Positions 30,160 to 35,563 of a stretch of DNA of 47,077 nucleotides are shown piece after piece (the first letter of the stretch is position 1; every line of letters starts with the position of its first letter). Both the position numbers and the translations under genes were made by a program. This stretch comes from a virus. The DNA is taken from positions 1 to 47,077 of IMG/VR virus record IMGVR_UViG_3300037225_000238; one strand, 5' to 3'. The notes beneath the pieces were generated by a model that saw only the letters and a list, made by a program, of their open reading frames with translations, ran no database searches and had not been told where the DNA came from.

Positions 30160-30325
30160 CTAGAAGCCGATGCCAGTGTGGTGCCCGTAGTAGTGCATCT
30201 TCCCGCCGCATCGCGGGCAGGTCTTGGTCCTGCGGGATCGGCCGGAGCCGCAATCCCCGCACCACCAGGAGTAGTCCTTTTTTGTGGAGAATATGCGGAG
30301 GGCCTGTTACAGGGATTTGTTTCAT
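30160..30325 (-). pseudogene. Zinc-ribbon protein gene, frameshifted at an A6 run
   Basis: ATG 30325 with a strong GGAGGGG site opens a frame (MKQIPVTGPPHILHKK) that loses sense at six A residues. The next frame then reads DYSWWCGDCGSGRSRRTKT followed by CPRCGGKMHYYG and a TAG at 30160, a clear two-CxxC zinc ribbon with no start codon of its own. One base fewer in the A run would give a single 54-aa protein. The cause may be a real mutation, slippage, or a homopolymer error. Confidence 0.6.
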
Positions 30326-30420
30326 CGTTCCCCTCCGATCATCGCCCGCATCAGGGCGAAGTAGGCAAATCCGATCAGACCGAGCAACACCGCTGCACTT
30401 CCGACGATTTCATACAGCAT
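30322..30420 (-). CDS. 32-aa membrane peptide
   Basis: ATG 30420 has GGAG nine bases upstream, and the TGA overlaps the next start as ATGA. It encodes MLYEIVGSAAVLLGLIGFAY and then a basic/Gly end (IGGER), a single hydrophobic helix of about 20 residues. It lies directly after the amidotransferase gene and may belong to that cassette. Confidence 0.55.
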   Translation of the reverse strand: MLYEIVGSAAVLLGLIGFAYFALMRAMIGGER

Positions 30421-30423
30421 AAA

Positions 30424-31230
30424 TCAGATCTCCTCTTCCGGTGGAACCACGCTTCCGCAATCCGGGCAGTAGCGTCCTCGACCTATCGTGATTAACTCAC
30501 ATCGGGCGAAGATCAGACCGCAGAGGGAACACTCCTCTTCGTCCTCGTCCTCGTCCTCGTCCATATTGGTATCGCCGTCCGCGTATCGACATTGCCAATC
30601 TCGCTCAACTAGCATATCGGGATCGTCGCTGTTTACAGAGGAAAACAGGCTCCTTCCCTTCCCAGTATATTGTGGCGTAATCCGCAAGGGGCGATAGCCC
30701 CGGTTGGAATACCATACACCCTCGTCCCATATCCCATCCCCTTCGTTCGATATGGTTGCGTGGCCGTCCGAATTGAGGAATACGAATTTAGAGGCATTCA
30801 CTTCGGCGTAGGCGTCTAGTAATGGAAGATACGCGTCTGGAATGTTCCCATCGGGTAGGATAGTCGCTAGGCTATCGACGAAAATAGCCGTGTCGGACCT
30901 AGGGGAATTCTCCGGGAGTTCCATAAGAAGAATCCCGTTATGTACCATTGCAAGGTGCGGATTGATATTGAACGGGTGGCACATCATCGGGTTGATACTG
31001 CCCGATGTGGCGATACGGAAGTGAAGGACGAAATTCGCTTCCGGGTGCTCCCGCAATGCGGCACAATAGGCTACATGGAACATCTTGAACTTCATGTAGC
31101 CTTTACACACTGTCAGGGAACCACTAGCGGCGTACATGAAACCCGCACCGTTCGGGTTGCTCTCCCAGCATTGGCGTAAGGTGGCGTCATCGATATGCTT
31201 ACCGGCCGGTTTGTAGATTGCGATACACAT
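30424..31230 (-). CDS. Class II glutamine amidotransferase-like protein
   Basis: 268 aa. It begins MCIAIYKPAG, placing the catalytic Cys at residue 2 as in Ntn-type glutamine amidotransferases. Further family signs are NPNGAGFMY, the FRIATSG strand, the CHPF segment, and MVHNGIL. The C-terminal 60 residues carry an acidic run encoded by GTCCTC repeats and a zinc-ribbon-like C-x2-C...C...C-x2-C. It would release ammonia from glutamine for a partner synthetase. That partner is very likely the amidoligase just upstream, whose stop overlaps this start. The codon and base composition is A/T-richer than that of most of the genome. Confidence 0.75.
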   Translation of the reverse strand: MCIAIYKPAGKHIDDATLRQCWESNPNGAGFMYAASGSLTVCKGYMKFKMFHVAYCAALREHPEANFVLHFRIATSGSINPMMCHPFNINPHLAMVHNGILLMELPENSPRSDTAIFVDSLATILPDGNIPDAYLPLLDAYAEVNASKFVFLNSDGHATISNEGDGIWDEGVWYSNRGYRPLRITPQYTGKGRSLFSSVNSDDPDMLVERDWQCRYADGDTNMDEDEDEDEEECSLCGLIFARCELITIGRGRYCPDCGSVVPPEEEI

Positions 31231-32435
31231 TAGATAATCATCTCCTTTGCAACCAGGAAGGCATAAAGATGCGGATACTCCTTGCGATTCTTGACCACAA
31301 AAGCCAAGAAATTCGCTTTATTCACTTTGGGGATAGCAGTATCCCGCGTAAAGGTAAAGGCGGCATGTACGAATTCTAGGTTTTTCCAGAACCCGTCGGG
31401 TGCAAGGGTGCCTCGAAATACGCGAATTTCCACCGTGTGGCGATTCTGGAGATTAACGGCCGAATATCGATTTCCTATATTCCGCTTGTTCTTGGCTTTG
31501 TAGATGATCCCACGATTGGTATCGTCGAACGCCGCCCATCGAGTTAACGCGGCCAGTGAAGATCGGCCGGAAATGGTCAAGATCATGTCCTGTTCCTCCA
31601 AGAACAAGCGGAGGAACTTGTAGAGATGTGCAGACCCCACAAATGCGTTGGCGGATAGGTGGACGTGCATTCCACAAGTAGTTGTCTCGAAAGATCGAAA
31701 CCCGCCTTTTAGGACGCGGCCTAGTAACGTATTCCAGTGTCCGTTATTCTCCTGTAACCATTGCCAAGATAGCGGGTGACTAACAATCTCGAATCCATTG
31801 TCCAGAGAACCATCGTTTTTGGCGTAGACGAAACCGGGGAGCCCCTCGGCCATATGGGCACAGGTGCGCAGGTTCCGGGTGTTCTCTACCTCTAGTTCGA
31901 TCCCGAGAAACAATCGGTTGGATTGACTTGGTTCCCATCGTCCGTTATGGAAACAGGGCGTGGGTTTGTAGTCATGATTGTGGATAACGCTAGATTCGTT
32001 TTCGGCTGGATAGCACGATTCGCAGAGGTGTCGCTCTGATTCTTCATGGTAGTGGAGATAGTCGATGTGGTATTCCCCACCGCATGAATCGCAATACCCG
32101 TAGTGTTCGGAATAGCAAGTTTGGCAGAGATTCGAGTTGTCAATGTGAACAATATCCTTGACGAAGACTACCTCACTGCAATGATCACATTCTGTATAGG
32201 CGGCGTCATAGCATGACTTGCATAACGGATCGCCGTTCGGGGATTGCCTCGCATCGTCCCGTTGACATACGCAGTCGCAAGAATCGCAATGAACGTGATC
32301 CTCATTGAAGCAATCGAGACAGAGGGTCTCCTCGTCTACCTCCTCCGCTTCCTCCTCAGGGAACAATTCACCGCATCGGGAACAGGCAATGTGGGGCGGG
32401 GGGATGAGCTCTGCAGGGAATAGTGACGGCGGCAT
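31230..32435 (-). CDS. Amidoligase with N-terminal zinc fingers
   Basis: 401 aa. Residues about 18-143 contain at least four LIM/zinc-ribbon-like C-x2-C units (CSRCGE, CDSCDC, CDHCSE, CDSCGG). Residues about 175-395 match the glutamine-synthetase-fold amidoligase family (Amidoligase_2): LGIELEVE, NDGSLDNGFEIVSHPL, TTCGMHVHLS, and EIRVFRGTL. Family members are proposed to join an amine to a carboxyl group in peptide tags or small metabolites using ATP. The link to a class II amidotransferase is a known genomic theme for this family in phages. GGAG precedes ATG 32435. Substrate unknown. Confidence 0.8.
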   Translation of the reverse strand: MPPSLFPAELIPPPHIACSRCGELFPEEEAEEVDEETLCLDCFNEDHVHCDSCDCVCQRDDARQSPNGDPLCKSCYDAAYTECDHCSEVVFVKDIVHIDNSNLCQTCYSEHYGYCDSCGGEYHIDYLHYHEESERHLCESCYPAENESSVIHNHDYKPTPCFHNGRWEPSQSNRLFLGIELEVENTRNLRTCAHMAEGLPGFVYAKNDGSLDNGFEIVSHPLSWQWLQENNGHWNTLLGRVLKGGFRSFETTTCGMHVHLSANAFVGSAHLYKFLRLFLEEQDMILTISGRSSLAALTRWAAFDDTNRGIIYKAKNKRNIGNRYSAVNLQNRHTVEIRVFRGTLAPDGFWKNLEFVHAAFTFTRDTAIPKVNKANFLAFVVKNRKEYPHLYAFLVAKEMII

Positions 32436-32444
32436 GTGTTCTCC

Positions 32445-32498
32445 TCAACAGAGGGCAAGGAATGCCAATAACACAAGTTTCCACGTCAATCGGTTCAT
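32445..32498 (-). CDS. Possible 17-aa hydrophobic leader peptide
   Basis: ATG 32498 to TGA 32445 encodes MNRLTWKLVLLAFLALC. The ribosome binding site is weak (TAGG). The stop overlaps the ribosome binding site of the amidoligase gene, so translation could tune that gene. It may be a chance frame. Confidence 0.3.
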   Translation of the reverse strand: MNRLTWKLVLLAFLALC

Positions 32499-32507
32499 AC
32501 CGGTAGC

Positions 32508-32723
32508 CTACGATTCGCTTGGGGTCTGGGGCAACTGGCGATTCACGAATTGTCCGTCGCCGAATTCGTCGATGATCCGCTGGGCCTGTTCCAACGTCAA
32601 TCGTTCGAATTTGTCCAATCGCCGGTTTACACGTCGCCGTGCCGCGTCATATCGTCGCCAGCATTGTGGGCAATAGGTCTGATTTCCTTCATGGGGTTGT
32701 TGGCATTTGGGACACGTTTTCAT
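32508..32723 (-). CDS. Small zinc-ribbon protein
   Basis: 71 aa. CPKCQQPHEGNQTYCPQCW at residues 4-22 is a two-CxxC zinc ribbon, followed by a basic helix (RRYDAARRRVNRRLDKF) and an acidic one. It is the first gene after a near-consensus promoter and an operator-like palindrome (32743-32781). It could bind nucleic acid and act as an early regulator. Confidence 0.65.
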   Translation of the reverse strand: MKTCPKCQQPHEGNQTYCPQCWRRYDAARRRVNRRLDKFERLTLEQAQRIIDEFGDGQFVNRQLPQTPSES

Positions 32724-32742
32724 GGGCGTTGACTCCTATTAG

Positions 32743-32761
32743 GGTTAGATGCAGTCTAACC
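32743..32761. promoter_or_regulatory. Operator-like palindrome 1
   Basis: GGTTAGATGCAGTCTAACC has seven-base arms around TGCAG and covers the -10 of the leftward promoter 32753-32781. The same motif recurs at 33050-33066 and as a half-site at 33073-33084, as expected of a repressor or activator site. Confidence 0.65.
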
Positions 32762-32781
32762 GAACTGTTAGGCGTTGTCAA
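32753..32781 (-). promoter_or_regulatory. Leftward sigma70-type promoter
   Basis: Minus strand TTGACA (32781-32776) and TAGACT (32758-32753) with 17 bases between, identical in boxes and spacing to the promoter at 14035-14007. It would transcribe the zinc-ribbon, amidoligase and amidotransferase genes, and its -10 is inside a palindrome. Confidence 0.75.
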
Positions 32782-32855
32782 GCGATCATTTCCGATTTCC
32801 CTAACCTCATTGAATTCAAGACTATAGCAATTCCCCTAGACGGGACAGTTAGAGA

Positions 32856-32983
32856 AGACGGCTTGACAGAATAGTATCATCTAAGGGAATACCACTATAT
32901 ACCATATGGGTAAGATATAACGTGTATACGTGTAGATACACCTCATATAGCGTATATAGGCTACAATGGGGTGCAAGCCGTCT
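32856..32983. other. AT-rich core inside a 10-bp inverted repeat, origin candidate
   Basis: AGACGGCTTG (32856-32865) and CAAGCCGTCT (32974-32983) are perfect inverted arms around about 108 bp that is far richer in A/T than the rest (runs such as CTATATACCATATG, CATATAGCGTATATAG). It contains a smaller inverted repeat GTGTAT...ATACAC at 32922-32941. There is no gene in 32724-33073. This may be a replication origin or a multi-operator control site; I cannot distinguish these. Confidence 0.5.
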
Positions 32984-33007
32984 AGAGGGCATCTAACCCC
33001 ATAATTG

Positions 33008-33045
33008 AAACGCTAACTCCCTGCGATTGCAAGGGGTTAGCGTTT
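33008..33045. terminator. Hairpin, probable bidirectional terminator
   Basis: AAACGCTAACTCC (33008-33020) pairs with GGGGTTAGCGTTT (33033-33045) around a short loop. T residues follow on the plus strand (33043-33046) and on the minus strand. It separates the small zinc-protein genes at 33074-33471 from the AT-rich region. Confidence 0.55.
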
Positions 33046-33049
33046 TAGG

Positions 33050-33084
33050 GTTAGACGTAGTCTAACGGGTAGGTTAGACGTAGT
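33050..33084. promoter_or_regulatory. Operator-like palindrome 2 and half-site
   Basis: GTTAGACGTAGTCTAAC at 33050-33066 has seven-base arms around GTA. GTTAGACGTAGT at 33073-33084 is a further left half. The pair matches palindrome 1 at 32743-32761 apart from central bases. Confidence 0.6.
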
Positions 33085-33223
33085 GTTGCTTTTTGGCAAC
33101 ATGGAACAATGATCGTGTTGCTTTTTGGCAACATGCAAACGTTGTTCGCTTGCATTTGTCACAGTAGCATTCCACTACCGTGTCCATCGTTCCATCGTCG
33201 GACAAAGAAAACGTGATTGCCAT
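33074..33223 (-). CDS. Truncated copy of the small zinc-binding protein
   Basis: 49 aa. ATG 33223 with GGAGG upstream. The first 27 residues (MAITFSLSDDGTMDTVV, then CYCDKCKRT) nearly repeat the protein at 33268-33471. After that the frame enters the palindromic repeat DNA and ends KKQHYV. It looks like a partial gene duplication whose 3' half was replaced. It may still make a short CxCxxC peptide. Confidence 0.55.
   Translation of the reverse strand: MAITFSLSDDGTMDTVVECYCDKCKRTTFACCQKATRSLFHVAKKQHYV
33083..33135. repeat. Two copies of a 21-bp palindromic element
   Basis: TGTTGCTTTTTGGCAACA, with flanking G and TG, occurs at 33083-33103 and 33115-33135, exactly 32 bp apart (about three helical turns). 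Each is itself an inverted repeat (TGTTGC/GCAACA). They lie within the truncated gene copy and beside the operator-like half-site, so they may be regulator sites or small insertions. Confidence 0.75.
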
Positions 33224-33267
33224 GTTCGATCCTCCAATAGGTTGTGGGTACAAGGGGATCATACGAT

Positions 33268-33471
33268 CTACTCTTCGCAATCGCAGTACACATCCTCCGC
33301 GATTTCCGCGAAGAATGCGTCTTCGTCCAATTCCCCGGTTTCCGGATTGCGATACTCGGCGACGTATTCCCCACCGAATCTCTCCCCCCATGTACGTTTG
33401 CACTTGTCACAGTAGCATTTCACTACCGTATCCATCGTTCCGTCATCGACCAACGAGAAGGTGATTGCCAT
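33268..33471 (-). CDS. Small zinc-binding protein
   Basis: 67 aa. AGGAG precedes ATG 33471. Pattern: MAITFSLVDDGTMDTVV, CYCDKCKRTWGERFGG, an acidic stretch, and a final YCDCEE, giving a C-x-C-x2-C ... C-x-C set. It is the intact parent of the copy at 33074-33223. Likely an early phage protein; function unknown. Confidence 0.65.
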   Translation of the reverse strand: MAITFSLVDDGTMDTVVKCYCDKCKRTWGERFGGEYVAEYRNPETGELDEDAFFAEIAEDVYCDCEE

Positions 33472-33507
33472 GTTTGATACTCCTTGCCACTATCGGCTAC
33501 TGGTAGA

Positions 33508-33675
33508 CTACGATTCGATTTCCCTGAGAGACAAGGGGAGCTTGGTTTCCGCCCGAACCTTGTCCCACGCTTCTCGGCGAGTCTCAGCGTGCACCAGCCA
33601 CGTCCTGTGCCCGTACATGGTCGGCCTGTACCAATGGTAGCCAGCCTCTACTGTCGTGAAGATGAAGGTCTTCAT
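33508..33675 (-). CDS. Small early protein
   Basis: 55 aa. AGGAG is nine bases before ATG 33675. It begins MKTFIFTTVEAGYHWYRPTM and continues with a basic helix (HAETRREAWDKVRAET). It is the first gene of the leftward unit next to the divergent promoters. Its leader GCCGATAGTGGC-x-AGGAGT is nearly the same as that of the gene at 33471. No known family. Confidence 0.6.
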   Translation of the reverse strand: MKTFIFTTVEAGYHWYRPTMYGHRTWLVHAETRREAWDKVRAETKLPLSLREIES

Positions 33676-33707
33676 CGTCCTGACTCCTAGCCACTATCGG
33701 CATAGGG

Positions 33708-33737
33708 ATCATACGTTGTGTATTGTCCCCGGGCCAA
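33708..33737 (-). promoter_or_regulatory. Leftward early promoter
   Basis: Minus strand TTGGCC (33737-33732) and TATGAT (33713-33708) with an 18-base spacer, about 33 bases before ATG 33675. Confidence 0.5.
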
Positions 33738-33746
33738 CGAATCGTT

Positions 33747-33793
33747 ACATGGGCATGATCATATGCGTGGGCATGGTCGTGTGCGTGGGCAGG
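33747..33793. repeat. 18-bp imperfect tandem repeat
   Basis: Units ACATGGGCATGATCATAT, GCGTGGGCATGGTCGTGT and the partial GCGTGGGCAGG follow one another. The rest of 33676-34123 holds no convincing gene; it carries the promoters listed here and otherwise nothing I can identify. Confidence 0.6.
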
Positions 33794-33947
33794 AGTAGGC
33801 GAGCTCCCCCGGTGGCACCTGCCGGTCGCGGTCGAGGAGTTGGAGTCCCTGATCCAGTCAAAAGTCGCTGTGGAAAATTGAATGCAACTATTTCCAATGC
33901 GTATATTTCCGCCCCGAACCTTCTTGCCGGTGTCGGCAAAATGGCAC

Positions 33948-34037
33948 TTGACCACCGCCCCTGGGTCGGGTAGGTGAGCGTAGCGAACAGAGCGAAGCGA
34001 TATTGGTCTTGACTCGGGATTCCCGGTCGGGTAGGAT
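33948..34037 (+). promoter_or_regulatory. Tandem rightward promoters of the late unit
   Basis: TTGACT (34009-34014) and TAGGAT (34032-34037) with 17 bases between form a good promoter before the gene at 34124. A related block, TTGACC (33948-33953) and TAGGTG (33971-33976), also with 17 bases, lies 61 bp upstream. Both share GGTCGGGTAGG at the same place, so the block is a repeated control element rather than two chance matches. Confidence 0.6.
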
Positions 34038-34123
34038 GGGTGCTGACGACCGAGCGGCCTGGTCCGCGACTATTGTACGCTAACGACGGGTGAACAACGC
34101 CCCACGGGCAGCGGAGACGAACG

Positions 34124-34486
34124 ATGGCCTTCAACGCAGTCGGAGATCCAGTACACGGAGAGGTTGTAAGCACTGATGCCAGTGGGGCTGGGGTGGCGGT
34201 GACGTGGTACCCCGCGGGCAGCGTCACGGCCAGGACCCTCGCGGCCGATGAGTACCTGGCGATCACCGACGTGCTATTCATCTCCACGGCGGGAGGGGTC
34301 TATGACCTGGTGTTCGGCGCGGTGGGGGACGGCAAGCACATCGTCAAGGGTAACGCCGCGGTGCTGGGGGGCATCGCCCACCACTTCGAGACCCCTGTGG
34401 TAGGGATGAAGGGCGTCAACGCGCTCCTGATCGCAGCGGCCGGGCAGGTAGATCTGGTGCTCCAAGGTTTCATTGCGAAGGGCTAA
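34124..34486 (+). CDS. Small beta-rich virion protein
   Basis: 120 aa, GGAGACGAACG before ATG. Gly/Ala/Val-rich with alternating beta strands (AVTWYPAGSVTARTLAADEY, then GVYDLVFGAVGDGKHIV), no signal or membrane helix. As the first gene of the structural unit it may be a decoration or fibre-associated protein. Confidence 0.5.
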   Translation: MAFNAVGDPVHGEVVSTDASGAGVAVTWYPAGSVTARTLAADEYLAITDVLFISTAGGVYDLVFGAVGDGKHIVKGNAAVLGGIAHHFETPVVGMKGVNALLIAAAGQVDLVLQGFIAKG

Positions 34487-34531
34487 GGCCGAGGAGCGCG
34501 ATCACCGTGGCAATGCCGTGAGGTACGGGAG

Positions 34532-34924
34532 ATGAGTGAAGTGGTAGGGAATGGGATCATTGAGGGTGGGGCGGCAGGACCGGGAATTCCAGCCCGCGCT
34601 CCGGTTACTCTGACTGTCTCGGGCGCGATTACCCCTGACATCACGGGAGTCTACACGATCTTCGCCTTCACTGAGGCCCCTCTCCCCGACCCCAACGACA
34701 ACTACCAGTGGCACGATGCCTTCGGAAACACCCTGGTCGCTACGGTCGGGTCCTTTCCTGCCTACCTGTTCTTCTTTCAGTTGTTCGATGTTGGTGTTAC
34801 CGGGGTCTGGCGGTCGCAGGTCGCCGGAAACCAGAACATCCCGATCCCTATGGGGTTCCCTATCACTCTGACGCCTGACCCGGGATTCTCGGGCGTAGGC
34901 AGCGTCACGGTGTCAACCCCATGA
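34532..34924 (+). CDS. Hypothetical structural protein
   Basis: 130 aa. Ig/fibronectin-like beta sandwich appearance (VTLTVSGAITPDITGVYTIF, ending GFSGVGSVTVSTP). The stop overlaps the next start as ATGA. No clear family. Confidence 0.5.
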   Translation: MSEVVGNGIIEGGAAGPGIPARAPVTLTVSGAITPDITGVYTIFAFTEAPLPDPNDNYQWHDAFGNTLVATVGSFPAYLFFFQLFDVGVTGVWRSQVAGNQNIPIPMGFPITLTPDPGFSGVGSVTVSTP

Positions 34925-35169
34925 AAACCCGCATCAACAACAAGCGCTGGACCATCCAAGACTCCGCGATCTACGGCCTCTGTTCCCCTGCCCAACGCCT
35001 GATCGACATCGCCTGGGACCTCCGCAAGCGCAAGAGGCTTGAGATCGTCATCCACGAACTCATCCACGCGATCTCCCCCGGCCGGTCGGAGGCCAAGGTG
35101 GGGGCCGAGGCGAAGGGGTTGGCCCGGGCGCTGTGGAAGTACGGGTACAGGAGGCGCAAGCATGGGTAA
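34921..35169 (+). CDS. Mini-zincin (HELIH protein)
   Basis: 82 aa. IVIHELIHAISPGRSEAKVG contains the HExxH zinc site at about residues 45-49, with an Ala-Lys-rich helix after it. It is much shorter than SprT or typical metalloproteases but is found as a small gene before terminases in some phages. It is a second HELIH protein in this genome. It overlaps the terminase small-subunit candidate by eight bases. Proteolytic activity is unproven. Confidence 0.6.
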   Translation: MKTRINNKRWTIQDSAIYGLCSPAQRLIDIAWDLRKRKRLEIVIHELIHAISPGRSEAKVGAEAKGLARALWKYGYRRRKHG

Positions 35170-35563
35170 GGAGCGCACACTTCGAGTGCCGACCGGGGCC
35201 ATTCTGTCCAAATACCTGCGATCTCTGGCGCTGGACTGCGAAACGATCAACAACGCCGGAGACCCCGTGACCAACGCCGCGGCCCTGGCGAAGTTCGTCT
35301 GGAAGGCCGCGCTGGGGTACAAGGATGTGGACATCAAGACGGGGGCGATCATCGCCCACGAACCCGATTGGCGGGCGATTGAGTTGCTCTACAACCGCAT
35401 CGAGGGGCGCATCCCGGTCGCAATCGTGGAGGAGAACGCCCGATCACTGACGGAGAAAGTGAGCGACCTCGGGAAGGCGCGGATCAACTCGATGGCCAAG
35501 GCCGCGGCTGAGGACGCAGAAGCCGGGGTCGAGCCGGACGAGGACGAGGGCGAAGGTGAATGA
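35162..35563 (+). CDS. Terminase small subunit candidate
   Basis: 133 aa. ATG 35162, downstream of the open frame start at 35039. A helical domain (AALAKFVWKAALGY, then DWRAIELLYNRIEGRIP) like DUF5681-type proteins is followed by an acidic tail (PDEDEGEGE). It ends with ATGA overlap into the large terminase gene, the classical place for the DNA-recognition subunit. The role is assigned by position and composition. Confidence 0.55.
   Translation: MGKERTLRVPTGAILSKYLRSLALDCETINNAGDPVTNAAALAKFVWKAALGYKDVDIKTGAIIAHEPDWRAIELLYNRIEGRIPVAIVEENARSLTEKVSDLGKARINSMAKAAAEDAEAGVEPDEDEGEGE

Noticed and set aside
32863-32901. Rightward promoter from TTGACA at 32863 with TATATA at 32896
   Set aside because: The spacer would be 27 bases; no -10 lies at the correct distance.
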